From: Xanthobacteraceae bacterium
GTDB taxonomy: Bacteria > Pseudomonadota > Alphaproteobacteria > Rhizobiales > Xanthobacteraceae
Assembly (NCBI GenBank): GCA_022844205.1
Contig: JALHMF010000002.1
Span: 372,001-436,000, forward strand
DNA length: 64,000 nucleotides
Direction: 5' to 3'
Below, in pieces: positions 39,281 through 47,320 of the stretch. The notes beneath the pieces are model-generated. The model made no database searches. It saw only the letters and a list, made by a program, of their open reading frames with translations, and was not told the DNA's origin. Position numbers and translations under genes: made by a program. How positions within the stretch are numbered: position 1 is the stretch's first letter; each line of letters begins with the position of its first letter.

Positions 39281-40087
39281 ATGGCTCTTTCGCCGGACGA
39301 ACTTGAACGCTACGCCCGACACATCGTGCTCCGCGAAGTGGGCGGGCCGGGGCAGGCCCGTCTGCAACAGGCGCGGGTGCTCGTCATTGGCGCGGGCGGG
39401 CTCGGTTCGCCCGCACTTCTTTATCTGGCCGCGGCAGGGGTCGGCACGCTTGGCGTAGTGGACGACGATCTGGTTTCTCTTTCCAATTTGCAGCGGCAGG
39501 TGATCCACGCCACGCAAGATCTGGGTATGCAGAAAACCGCAAGCGCCGCCTCAGCCATTGCGAAACTGAACCCGCATGTGAAGGTCGAGACCCATGCGAA
39601 GCGCATCGATGCCTCCAATGCGTTCACGCTCATCTCCGCCTACGATATCGTGCTCGACGGTTCGGATAATTTTGCGACGCGCTATCTGGTTTCGGACGCC
39701 TGCTATCTGGCAAAGCGGCCGCTGATTACGTCCGCCCTCGGCACCTTCGATGCGACGCTGACGACCATCCGTGCGCACGAAAAAAATACCAAGGGCGGGC
39801 CGAACCCGACCTATCGCTGTCTTTTCCCGGAGCCGCCTCCGGATGGCTCCCTTCCCACTTGCTCGCAGGCAGGGATTCTCGGGGCGCTTGCGGGCGTTGC
39901 GGGCAGCCTTGCGGCACTCGAGGTCATCCGCGCGATCGTGGGCTTTGGGGAAAGTCTCGTCGGACGCCTGCTGATGATCGACGCGCGCTCAATGCGGTTC
40001 GAGATGCTCGAATACCGGTGGGATCCGTCCAATCCGCTGTCGGGAAAAAATCCGTCGATCCGGGATTTATCTCTGTACGCGCGCTGA
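39281..40087 (+). CDS. moeB: MoeB/ThiF/HesA-type adenylyltransferase
   Basis: E1-like enzyme that adenylates the C-terminal GlyGly of a small sulfur carrier (MoaD or ThiS). 268 residues. Marks: ERYARHIVLREVGGPGQARL, VLVIGAGGLGSPALLYLAAAGVGTLGVVDDD (ATP site), SNLQRQVIHATQDLG (Arg), DIVLDGSDNFATRYLVSDAC and GSLPTCSQAGILGALAGVAGSLAALE, with the Cys that matches the ThiF/MoeB nucleophile region. Only three cysteines exist in the protein, and neither CxxC zinc pair of E. coli MoeB is present. No moaD, moaE or thi gene is in the window, so molybdopterin versus thiamine use stays open. Divergent from the MBL-fold gene. Confidence 0.85.
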   Translation: MALSPDELERYARHIVLREVGGPGQARLQQARVLVIGAGGLGSPALLYLAAAGVGTLGVVDDDLVSLSNLQRQVIHATQDLGMQKTASAASAIAKLNPHVKVETHAKRIDASNAFTLISAYDIVLDGSDNFATRYLVSDACYLAKRPLITSALGTFDATLTTIRAHEKNTKGGPNPTYRCLFPEPPPDGSLPTCSQAGILGALAGVAGSLAALEVIRAIVGFGESLVGRLLMIDARSMRFEMLEYRWDPSNPLSGKNPSIRDLSLYAR

Positions 40088-40089
40088 AG

Positions 40090-41088
40090 TCATGCCGCCG
40101 CGGGCAACACACGATCCGGCGGGCGGTGGCCGTCCATATACGTCTTGATGTTCACGATCACTTTGTCGCCCATGTCCATGCGGCCTTCGATCGTGGCCGA
40201 GCCCATATGCGGCAGCAGCACGACCTTGCCCATTCTCGCAAGCTTCACGAGACGGGGGTTCACCGCGGGCTCATGCTCGAACACATCGAGGCCTGCGCCT
40301 GCGAGTTCGCCCGCCTCGATCATCTTTGCCAGTGCATTTTCGTCGATCGCGGCACCGCGCGCGGTGTTCACGATGTAGGCGTCCTTCTGCATAAGCTTTA
40401 GCCTCCGCGCCGAGAGCAGATGATAGGTCGCGGGCGTGTGCGGGCAGTTCACCGAAACGATGTCCATGCGAGCGAGCATCTGGTCGAGGCTTTCCCAGTA
40501 TGTTGCCTCCAGCATTTCCTCGAGATCGGCCGCGATTCGCCGGCGGTTGTGATAGTGCACCTGCAGTCCGAAGGCGCGGGCGCGCTTGGCGACGGCGCTG
40601 CCGATGCGTCCCATGCCGATGATGCCCAGACGCTTTCCCGAAATGCGGCGGCCGAGCATCCAGGTCGGCGACCAGCCGCTCCATTCGTTGTCGCCCGTCA
40701 GTACGCCGGAGCCTTCTGCAAGGCGGCGAGGGACAGCGAGAATCAGCGCCATCGTCATGTCGGCGGTGTCTTCGGTGAGCACGCCCGGCGTGTTCGTGAC
40801 CGTGATTCCCTTCGCCGCCGCCGCAGCGATGTCGATATGATCGGTGCCGTTCCCGAAATTGGCGATCAATTTCAATTGGGGTCCGGCCGCGGCGATTACC
40901 TCCGCATCAATCTGGTCGGTGACAGTCGGCACCAGCACCTCGGCGGTTTTCACCGCTTCGACCAGTTCCGCCTTGGTCATGGGTTTGTCGGTGTCGTTCA
41001 AGCGGGCGTCGAACAGCTCGCGCATGCGCGTTTCGACGTTTCCGGGGAGACGCCTTGTTACCACAACAAGCGGCTTCTTTTTCGGCAT
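40090..41088 (-). CDS. D-2-hydroxyacid dehydrogenase (glyoxylate/hydroxypyruvate reductase type)
   Basis: NAD(P)H-dependent reductase of 332 residues. Substrate-domain start VVVTRRLPGNVETRMRELFD is typical of the GyaR/GhrB glyoxylate reductase group. Marks: ANFGNGTDHIDIAAAAAKGI, cofactor loop LGIIGMGRIGSAVAKRARAFG (about residues 152-172), catalytic Arg in IVNTARGAAIDE, Glu in DVFEHEP and His in LLPHMGSAT. After the loop comes HYHNRRR, basic residues that suggest NADPH preference. Convergent with the MoeB-type gene (stops 2 bp apart) and divergent from the SH3-domain gene. Confidence 0.9.
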   Translation of the reverse strand: MPKKKPLVVVTRRLPGNVETRMRELFDARLNDTDKPMTKAELVEAVKTAEVLVPTVTDQIDAEVIAAAGPQLKLIANFGNGTDHIDIAAAAAKGITVTNTPGVLTEDTADMTMALILAVPRRLAEGSGVLTGDNEWSGWSPTWMLGRRISGKRLGIIGMGRIGSAVAKRARAFGLQVHYHNRRRIAADLEEMLEATYWESLDQMLARMDIVSVNCPHTPATYHLLSARRLKLMQKDAYIVNTARGAAIDENALAKMIEAGELAGAGLDVFEHEPAVNPRLVKLARMGKVVLLPHMGSATIEGRMDMGDKVIVNIKTYMDGHRPPDRVLPAAA

Positions 41089-41254
41089 TGGCCGGGTGGA
41101 ACCCTTCCGGTGACTTAAATTTAACCGCCTCGGCTGACACTCCCATGTCCGCCGGACCAGCGATTCTTCCTATCAGAGGGAACCTGAATCACAAACCGGC
41201 GGCAAGCCTCGCGGGACGGCACGGCAGTTGGTCAATACAGGGACAGCATTCTCC

Positions 41255-41782
41255 ATGAACAAGATCGAATTTCCGCCGCGGACAATTCAAGCCGGGCTTT
41301 TGCTGGCTATGTTTATCGTTCACTCGCCGGCCGCGCTCGGCCAGGCCGAGATACAGACCGGATTGCCGGTACCGCGCTTCGCAAGTCTCAAGACGGAGAA
41401 AGTGAACGTGCGCGGCGGGCCGTCGCGCGGTCACGAAGTGACGTTCATCTTCACGCGCGCGGGTCTCCCGGTCGAGATCACCGCCGAGGCGGAGAACTGG
41501 CGCCGCATCCGCGATGCCGAAGGTTCCGAAGGCTGGGTGTTCCACTCGCTGCTGTCGGGCCGGCGCATGGTGCTCGTGGCGCCATCGCAGCGGAACGTTT
41601 CATTCCCGCTCTATGCAAACGCCAGCAGGGAAGCGCGGGTCGTCGCCGAACTGCAATCAAGTGTGCTCGCCTCGGCAAAGAACTGCGACGGGAAATGGTG
41701 CCGCGTCAGCGGCCAGGGCTTCGACGGATATGTCGAGCAGCAAAGACTGTGGGGCGTCTATCCCAACGAGACCATCGACTGA
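41255..41782 (+). CDS. Exported SH3-domain protein
   Basis: 175 residues from ATG 41255 (MNKIEFPPRTIQAGLLLAMF). The first 34 residues form a signal peptide with hydrophobic core LLLAMFIVHSPAALG, cut likely near GQA. Two bacterial SH3-like repeats follow: one with KVNVRGGPSRGHEVTFIFTRAGLPVEI and WRRIRDAEGSEGWVFHSLLSGRR, one with SREARVVAELQSSVLASAKNC and WCRVSGQGFDGYVEQQRLWGVYP. Such domains often bind cell-wall peptides, but that is not shown here. Paired divergently with the dehydrogenase, as in related genomes. Confidence 0.85.
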   Translation: MNKIEFPPRTIQAGLLLAMFIVHSPAALGQAEIQTGLPVPRFASLKTEKVNVRGGPSRGHEVTFIFTRAGLPVEITAEAENWRRIRDAEGSEGWVFHSLLSGRRMVLVAPSQRNVSFPLYANASREARVVAELQSSVLASAKNCDGKWCRVSGQGFDGYVEQQRLWGVYPNETID

Positions 41783-41799
41783 GAAAGCGGAAGTTTTGT

Positions 41800-42309
41800 T
41801 CAGGCGCTCTTGCGGCGGAGCCGTACGACCACATCGATGCGCGCGATCTCGTAGCCTTCCGGCGTAACCGGCAGCTTATCGACCAGCACTTCGGCTCCCG
41901 GAATATCGAGAAGCCTGCTGTCGCCTTCGACATAGAAGTGGTGATGTTCGGATGAGTTGGTATCGAAATAGGTCTTGGAGCCGTCCACCGCGACTTCGCG
42001 CAGCAGGCTCACTTCGGTGAACTGGTGCAGCGTGTTGTAAACGGTGGCGAGCGAAACCGGGAAACGGGCGCGCAGCGCTTCTTCGTGCAGCATTTCCGCG
42101 GTGATGTGGCGGTCGCCCTTGGCGAAGAGAAGCCAGCCAAGTGCCAGGCGCTGGCGGGTCGGACGCAGGCCGACTTCGCGGAGCATTTCGCGGACATCGT
42201 GGAATGGGCAGCCCGTTCGGCGGCCTGCAGCCGGTTCGACGCGAAGCCGTTCCACCGGCAGTTCGACGCGGCCGTCTTCAAACACAACTCTGCGCGGAGT
42301 TTCGTTCAT
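41800..42309 (-). CDS. irr: Iron response regulator Irr (Fur family)
   Basis: Heme-sensing transcription factor that replaces Fur as the main iron regulator in Rhizobiales; it represses heme and iron-using genes at low iron and is degraded after binding heme. 169 residues from ATG 42309 (MNETPRRVVFEDGRVELPV). The N-terminal heme regulatory motif is present as GCPFHDVREML (Bradyrhizobium has GCPWHD). The DNA-binding helix region GLRPTRQRLALGWLLFAKG and SLATVYNTLHQF, and the second heme site with three His (SSEHHHFYVEG), are clear. The C-terminus (PEGYEIARIDVVVRLRRK) is typical. The Cys-Pro motif points to the Bradyrhizobium-type, heme-degraded Irr. Divergent from fabA. Confidence 0.95.
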   Translation of the reverse strand: MNETPRRVVFEDGRVELPVERLRVEPAAGRRTGCPFHDVREMLREVGLRPTRQRLALGWLLFAKGDRHITAEMLHEEALRARFPVSLATVYNTLHQFTEVSLLREVAVDGSKTYFDTNSSEHHHFYVEGDSRLLDIPGAEVLVDKLPVTPEGYEIARIDVVVRLRRKSA

Positions 42310-42336
42310 GTCCGATCCGATACTCAAAAGCCGTAA

Positions 42337-42357
42337 TAGCCAGAACCTGACTGGCTA
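42337..42357 (-). promoter_or_regulatory. Perfect palindrome upstream of irr, candidate operator
   Basis: TAGCCAG-aacctga-CTGGCTA: a perfect 7-bp inverted repeat with a 7-bp spacer, 28-48 bp upstream of the irr ATG, where a promoter or leader would lie. It does not match the Irr iron-control element I know (TTTAGAA-N3-TTCTAAA type). The remaining 200 bp to fabA hold a TTGACA at 42520-42525 without a clear -10 partner, and no gene. Confidence 0.5.
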
Positions 42358-42559
42358 GACAAACCCAGCACTTAGGGTCAATTTTCCACATAATAAGGCC
42401 GACATCCCGGCCATGCAACACGAACTCAGGTGGGGTGTTTCGTGTTCGATTCCAATAGTTTCCACCATGCCTATCCTCGCTTTGAGGAGCCGTATCGCTG
42501 TGTTAGGAACCGGGTCTAGTTGACATCCAGCCCGAACGCCAACCACTTCTTTCGGAACA

Positions 42560-43093
42560 ATGACGAATAAACAATCGAATTTCAGTTACGAAGAGTTGCT
42601 TGCCTGCGGCAGAGGCGAGCTTTTTGGCCCCGGCAATGCCCAGTTGCCGCTACCGCCGATGCTCATGTTCGACCGGATTACCGAGATTTCCGAGCAGGGC
42701 GGCGAGTACGGGAAGGGCATTGTGCGCGCCGAATTCGACATCAAGCCGGACCTCTGGTTTTTTCCCTGCCACTTTAAAGGCGATCCGGTGATGCCCGGCT
42801 GCCTTGGCGTCGATGCGCTCTGGCAGTTGCTCGGTTTCTTCTTGGGCTGGACCGGCTCGCTGGGCCGGGGCCGTGCGCTTGGCGTGGGCGAGATCAAATT
42901 CTCGGGCCAGGTGTTGCCCACCATGAAAAAGGTAATTTACGGCCTCGAATTGAAGCGGGTCATGCGCTCGAAACTCGTGCTTGGCATCGCCGATGGCTGG
43001 CTATCGGCCGATGGAGAAGTCATATATCGGGCAAGCGACCTGAAGGTTGGATTGTTCCGGATCGATCTGGATCCGGCCGCGGCAAAGGCCTGA
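42560..43093 (+). CDS. fabA: 3-hydroxydecanoyl-ACP dehydratase/isomerase
   Basis: Makes the cis double bond at C10 for anaerobic-type unsaturated fatty-acid synthesis. 177 residues with [20 protein letters not shown], the catalytic His in [31 protein letters not shown], and Asp in the same helix (GVDAL). Starts fabA-fabB-fabI, the full route for unsaturated fatty acids. The ribosome-binding site is weak (CGGAACA). Confidence 0.97.
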   Translation: MTNKQSNFSYEELLACGRGELFGPGNAQLPLPPMLMFDRITEISEQGGEYGKGIVRAEFDIKPDLWFFPCHFKGDPVMPGCLGVDALWQLLGFFLGWTGSLGRGRALGVGEIKFSGQVLPTMKKVIYGLELKRVMRSKLVLGIADGWLSADGEVIYRASDLKVGLFRIDLDPAAAKA

Positions 43094-43149
43094 TGTTCGG
43101 CGTCGGGAATTTGTCTTCTGCAATGACGTGACCATACGGCGAGGCATAC

Positions 43150-44367
43150 ATGCGGCGGGTCGTTGTCAGCGGGATGGGCATTGTTTCGTCCATCGGAAAC
43201 AGCACTCAGGAAGTTCTGGCCAGCTTGCGCGAGGCCAAGAGCGGCATTTCCTTCGCTGAGGATTATTCGAAGCTGGGATTTCGCTGCCAGGTCCATGGCG
43301 CGCCGAATTGCGACGCTGCGGCGATCGTCGATCGCCGCGCGATGCGCTTCCATGGCGGCGGAACAGCCTGGAATCACGTCGCGATGGATCAGGCAATCCG
43401 TGACGCCGGGCTCGAGGAAAAAGACATCAGCAACGAGCGCACCGGCATCATCATGGGCTCGGGGGGGCCTTCTACCCGTACGGTCGTCGAAGCCGCCGAC
43501 ACCACGCGCAGCAAAGGCCCTAAGCGTGTCGGCCCGTTCGCCGTGCCGAAAGCGATGTCCTCGACCGCGTCGGCGACACTTGCGACCTGGTTCAAGATTA
43601 AGGGCGTGAACTATTCGATCTCGTCGGCCTGTGCCACGTCCAACCATTGCATCGGCAACGCGTACGAGCTGATTCAGTGGGGCAAGCAAGATGTCATTTT
43701 CGCCGGCGGCTGCGAGGAACTCGACTGGACGCTATCGGTTCTGTTCGATGCGATGGGGGCCATGTCATCCGGGTTCAACGGCACTCCGGCCAAGGCCTCG
43801 CGGCCCTATGACGCGAACCGCGACGGCTTCGTGATCGCAGGCGGCGCCGGAGTGCTCGTGCTGGAAGAACTGGAACACGCCAAGGCCCGCGGCGCCAAGA
43901 TTTACGGCGAAGTCGCCGGTTACGGCGCTACTTCCGACGGTCACGACATGGTGGCCCCGTCCGGTGAGGGCGCCGTGCGCTGCATGAAGATGGCGATGAA
44001 AGACCTGAAAATTCCGGTCGACTACATCAATCCGCACGCGACCTCGACCCCGATCGGCGACCAGAAGGAAATTGAGGCGATCCGCGAAACCTTCGGCGCC
44101 AAGTGCCCGCCGATCTCGGCGACCAAGGCGCTGACCGGGCATTCTCTGGGTGCGACGGGTGTGCAGGAAGCGATCTATTCGCTCCTGATGATGAACAACG
44201 GTTTCATCTGCGAGAGCGCCAATATCGAGGAAATCGACCCTGCCTTCGCGGATATACCCATCGTTCGCGAACGGAAAGACAACGTAAAGATCGGGTGCGT
44301 GCTGTCCAATTCGTTCGGCTTCGGCGGCACCAACGCAACGATTGCGTTCAAGCGGCTCGACGCGTGA
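43150..44367 (+). CDS. fabB: 3-oxoacyl-ACP synthase I
   Basis: Condensing enzyme that extends the cis-decenoyl product of FabA. 405 residues, thiolase fold. The catalytic Cys is in [18 protein letters not shown]; the two catalytic His are in [13 protein letters not shown] and [11 protein letters not shown], and [10 protein letters not shown] closes the active site. The His-His-Cys triad marks a true elongating KAS I/II and not FabH. It starts 56 bp after fabA, with GAGG eight bases before the ATG. Confidence 0.97.
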   Translation: MRRVVVSGMGIVSSIGNSTQEVLASLREAKSGISFAEDYSKLGFRCQVHGAPNCDAAAIVDRRAMRFHGGGTAWNHVAMDQAIRDAGLEEKDISNERTGIIMGSGGPSTRTVVEAADTTRSKGPKRVGPFAVPKAMSSTASATLATWFKIKGVNYSISSACATSNHCIGNAYELIQWGKQDVIFAGGCEELDWTLSVLFDAMGAMSSGFNGTPAKASRPYDANRDGFVIAGGAGVLVLEELEHAKARGAKIYGEVAGYGATSDGHDMVAPSGEGAVRCMKMAMKDLKIPVDYINPHATSTPIGDQKEIEAIRETFGAKCPPISATKALTGHSLGATGVQEAIYSLLMMNNGFICESANIEEIDPAFADIPIVRERKDNVKIGCVLSNSFGFGGTNATIAFKRLDA

Positions 44368-44408
44368 AGCGCGGACTGATTGGAAGAGAGTGGAGAGGCG
44401 CGTAGGTT

Positions 44409-45233
44409 ATGAGTCTCATGAACGGCAAGCGCGGTCTGATCGTCGGCATCGCCAACGATCATTCGATTGCCTGGGGCATCGCAAAAAAACTGGCGGCGGA
44501 AGGCGCGCGCACGGCGCTCACCTATCAGGGTGAAGCGCTCGGCAAGCGCGTGAAACCGCTGGCCGAGTCGATTGGCTCCGATCTTTGCCTGCCCTGCGAT
44601 GTCGAGGACATCGCTTCGGTGGACAAGGTGTACGCCGATATCGCCAAGAAATGGGGCGGGCTCGATTTTCTCGTTCACGCAGTCGCCTTCTCCGACAAGA
44701 ATGAATTGAAGGGCCGCTATTCCGACACGACGCGCGAGAACTTTCAGCGCACCCTGCACATCTCCTGTTTTTCCTTTACGGAGCTTGCGAGGCGCGCAGC
44801 CAAGCTGATGCCGCCCGGCGGCGCCATGCTGACGCTTTCCTTCGACGGCGCCACTCGCGTGATGCCGAATTACAACGTAATGGGCGTGGCGAAGGCGGCA
44901 CTCGAAGCAAGCACGCGCTATCTCGCGGCCGATTTCGGCCCGCAAGGCATTCGGGTGAATGCGATTTCCGCCGGCCCGATCCGCACGCTGGCGGGCGCCG
45001 GCATCACCGACGCGCGCGTCATGTTCAATTACATGAACCAGCATTCGCTGTTGCGGCGCGGGGTCTCCATCGACGAGATCGGCGGTGCCGCATTGTATCT
45101 GCTTTCCGATCTTTCCTCGGCCGTCACCGGGGAAATCCATTACGTGGATTGCGGCTACAACACAGTCGCAATGCCCCGGCCGGAAATGCTGAAGGATCAG
45201 AATTTCAGCGACGAGAAAAAAGCCGCCGAGTAA
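44409..45233 (+). CDS. fabI: Enoyl-ACP reductase (NADH), FabI
   Basis: Last step of each fatty-acid elongation round; target of triclosan. 274 residues, SDR fold with the FabI-type cofactor loop GLIVGIANDHSIAWGIAKKLA, HAVAFSDKNELKGRYSDTTRENF, and the catalytic pair Tyr-x6-Lys in YNVMGVAKAALEAS. VNAISAGPIRTLAGAGI carries the substrate loop. Third gene of fabA-fabB-fabI. The chain ends in a charged tail (DEKKAAE). Confidence 0.97.
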   Translation: MSLMNGKRGLIVGIANDHSIAWGIAKKLAAEGARTALTYQGEALGKRVKPLAESIGSDLCLPCDVEDIASVDKVYADIAKKWGGLDFLVHAVAFSDKNELKGRYSDTTRENFQRTLHISCFSFTELARRAAKLMPPGGAMLTLSFDGATRVMPNYNVMGVAKAALEASTRYLAADFGPQGIRVNAISAGPIRTLAGAGITDARVMFNYMNQHSLLRRGVSIDEIGGAALYLLSDLSSAVTGEIHYVDCGYNTVAMPRPEMLKDQNFSDEKKAAE

Positions 45234-45464
45234 TCTCCCCGTTCCGGCGGTCCGACGACCTGCAATCCAATTTTATGCTCTGCTATAATTTCGCTGCCCG
45301 CGATATGCGGGCGCATCCTTGCTGTATCAGTAGACGCGATCGCGATGACCAAGCTCCGCGAACTCCTGGACAGGCGGCCATCTGCTGATGCATCGTCTTC
45401 ATCGTCTTGGCGATAACGTAGCCGCTGGGCATCGAACAGTGGCGGCAGTTTTTGTTCTGGTTCC
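45234..45464. other. Gene-free stretch after fabI
   Basis: No supported gene. It holds TATAAT at 45284-45289 and a GCCCGC-GATAT-GCGGGC hairpin (45296-45312). A 22-codon frame at 45345-45413 (MTKLRELLDRRPSADAS) has no known relative. The stretch runs into the cyclase relic below. Confidence 0.5.
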
Positions 45465-45640
45465 TGGGGTGACGCCGTGAATGTCGCTTCGCGCATGGAA
45501 TCCCAGGCGTTGCCGGCCGCATTCAAGTGAGCGAGCAGTTTCGCGCGGCAACCGAGGATGCATTCTACTTCGATGAACGTGGAACTGTGCAGGTGAAAGG
45601 TCTAGGCGAAGTGCGTACCTACTTTTTGCAAAAAAGAAAA
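45465..45640 (+). pseudogene. Remnant of an adenylate/guanylate cyclase catalytic domain, frameshifted
   Basis: In one frame from 45465 the DNA reads WGDAVNVASRMESQALPA and then stops (TGA at 45528-45530). In the next frame, from about 45527, it reads VSEQFRAATEDAFYFDERG followed by TVQVKGLGEVRTYFL. Together these are the C-terminal part of a class III nucleotide cyclase (the WGDxVNxASRMES and KGxGxxxTYFL motifs), broken by a frameshift at about 45527 and with no proper stop at the end. The upstream two-thirds of the domain are not recognisable. The fragment touches the katA terminator. Confidence 0.82.
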
Positions 45641-45644
45641 ATAA

Positions 45645-45668
45645 AAGGGCAGCACGCAGGCTGCCCTT
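45645..45668 (-). terminator. Intrinsic terminator of katA
   Basis: Perfect 9-bp stem AAGGGCAGC / GCTGCCCTT with loop ACGCAG (45645-45653 and 45660-45668). On the minus strand it is followed by TTATTTTTCTTTTTT, a strong U-rich tail 28 bp after the katA stop. The plus-strand side also has CCTTTTT. Confidence 0.92.
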
Positions 45669-45695
45669 ATCCTTTTTGCGTAAGTTGTAAGCCGT

Positions 45696-47207
45696 TTATT
45701 CGGCGGCCTGCACGCCGTGCGGCATCTTCTGCTGCTGCGCGGTTTCGGATGCTTTCGCGCGGGTCATCTTCTCGAGTGCCGCCCGTACGCCCTTGGCGTA
45801 GTCCGGATGCACTTTCGCGAAGTGCTCCATCTGCCGCTCAACGATTGCTTCCGGTACGCTCCACATCGCCTCGGCAATGTTCAGGTAGAGCCGGTCCTTT
45901 TGCGCGGCGTCGAACAGATTGAACAGCGCCGTCACCTGCCTGTAGTCGTCGTTTCCGTCACGATGACTGTAGCGGTCGGCATTGCCGTCGATCTTGAGCA
46001 CAGGTTCGTTATAGCGAGCATCCTGCTCGGCCGAACCGCTGACCGAATTAGGCTCGTAGTAAGCGTCCACATTGCCGGCCTTCTGTTCGAAGAACCGCAT
46101 CGGGCCATCCTTGTGATAGTGATGCACCGGGCAGCGCGCGGCGTTGACCGGGAGCTGCTCGTAATGCGTGCCGAGACGATAGCGGTGCGCATCCGCGTAG
46201 GAGAAAATACGCGCCTGCAGCATTTTATCGGGCGAGAAGCCGATGCCCGGCACGATGTTCGACGGTGAGAACGCGGCCTGCTCGATCTCGGCGAAATAGT
46301 TTTCCGCGTTGCGGTTCAGCTCCAGCACGCCGATGTCGATCGGCGGATAGTCGCCGTGCGGCCAGACCTTGGTGAGGTCGAACGGATTGTACCAGTGCTT
46401 GCCGGCATCCGTTTCCGGCATGATCTGCACCTGCATCTTCCACTTCGGGAATTCGCCTTTTTCAACGGAGTTGAACAAGTCTTCCTGCGTGGATTCGCGC
46501 GTGCGGCCGACGATCTGCGTTGCTTCCGAATTGGTCCAGTGCTTGTGGCCCTGCATCGTCTTGAAATGGAATTTCACCCAGAAGCGCTCGTTTTTGGCGT
46601 TGATGAACGAGAAGGTGTGCGAACCGTAGCCGTTGATGTGGCGAACATCGGTAGGCAGTCCGCGATCCGACATCAGGATCGTGACCTGATGCAGACTCTC
46701 CGGCGAAAGCGACCAGAAATCCCACATCGCGGTGGGCGAGCGCAGGTTGCTCTTTGGGTGGCGCTTCTGGGTGTGGATGAAGTCCGGGAACTTGTAGGGA
46801 TCGCGCACGAAGAACACCGGCGTGTTGTTGCCGACGAGATCCCAGTTACCTTCCTTGGTATAGAACTTGATCGCGAAGCCGCGAACGTCGCGCTCGGCGT
46901 CGGCGGCACCCATTTCGCCTGCGACCGTTGAGAAGCGCAAGAGCAGGTCGGTCTTGGCGCCCTTCTGGAGCACGCTTGCCTTCGTGTATTTCGAAATATC
47001 GCCGGTGATCGTCAGCGTGCCGTAGGCACCCCAGCCCTTCGCATGCACCGTGCGCTCCGGAATGCGCTCGCGGTTCTGGTGCGCGAGCTTTTCGATGAGT
47101 TGATAGTCCTGCAGCAGCACCGGTCCGCGCGGGCCGGCGGTGATGGAATTCTGGTTGTCGCCGACCGGGTTGCCGGCGGTGGTCGTCAGTTGCGGTTTTT
47201 TGGACAT
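45696..47207 (-). CDS. katA: Catalase, small-subunit heme type
   Basis: Decomposes hydrogen peroxide. 503 residues from ATG 47207, with GGGAGGT ending 4 bases upstream; a GTG at 47213 is unlikely. Active-site His in [12 protein letters not shown] (about residue 58), distal Asn in [14 protein letters not shown], and the heme-ligand Tyr in [14 protein letters not shown]. Length fits clade 3, the NADPH-binding small-subunit group. Divergent from oxyR, which is expected to induce it. Confidence 0.97.
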   Translation of the reverse strand: MSKKPQLTTTAGNPVGDNQNSITAGPRGPVLLQDYQLIEKLAHQNRERIPERTVHAKGWGAYGTLTITGDISKYTKASVLQKGAKTDLLLRFSTVAGEMGAADAERDVRGFAIKFYTKEGNWDLVGNNTPVFFVRDPYKFPDFIHTQKRHPKSNLRSPTAMWDFWSLSPESLHQVTILMSDRGLPTDVRHINGYGSHTFSFINAKNERFWVKFHFKTMQGHKHWTNSEATQIVGRTRESTQEDLFNSVEKGEFPKWKMQVQIMPETDAGKHWYNPFDLTKVWPHGDYPPIDIGVLELNRNAENYFAEIEQAAFSPSNIVPGIGFSPDKMLQARIFSYADAHRYRLGTHYEQLPVNAARCPVHHYHKDGPMRFFEQKAGNVDAYYEPNSVSGSAEQDARYNEPVLKIDGNADRYSHRDGNDDYRQVTALFNLFDAAQKDRLYLNIAEAMWSVPEAIVERQMEHFAKVHPDYAKGVRAALEKMTRAKASETAQQQKMPHGVQAAE

Positions 47208-47320
47208 CAACACCTCCCAAATACGATCCGGCCGTTTCCGGACGCAAACTGGGAGTAACCTGCGCGCTTCCTTGGATAAGGTCTAATTGTAATAAATCCA
47301 ATTTATGATAAGAAAAACTG
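47208..47320. promoter_or_regulatory. katA-oxyR divergent control region
   Basis: 113 bp between divergent katA and oxyR. The half next to oxyR is A/T-rich and holds an inverted repeat AATTG-N9-CAATT (47285-47303) flanked by two GATAAG repeats (47275-47280 and 47307-47312). OxyR binds four ATAG-like elements over such a region, so this is the likely OxyR site; it is placed by context and only loosely by motif. Confidence 0.5.

Noticed and set aside
39188-39517. 110-residue N-terminal extension of the MBL-fold gene
   Set aside because: It would run across the divergent moeB start and place the clear signal peptide in mid-protein; ATG 39187 is the better start.
42382-42390. TTTTCCACA, a full match to the relaxed DnaA-box consensus, between irr and fabA
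   Set aside because: Single copy, no cluster and no A/T-rich unwinding stretch with it; expected by chance in 64 kb.
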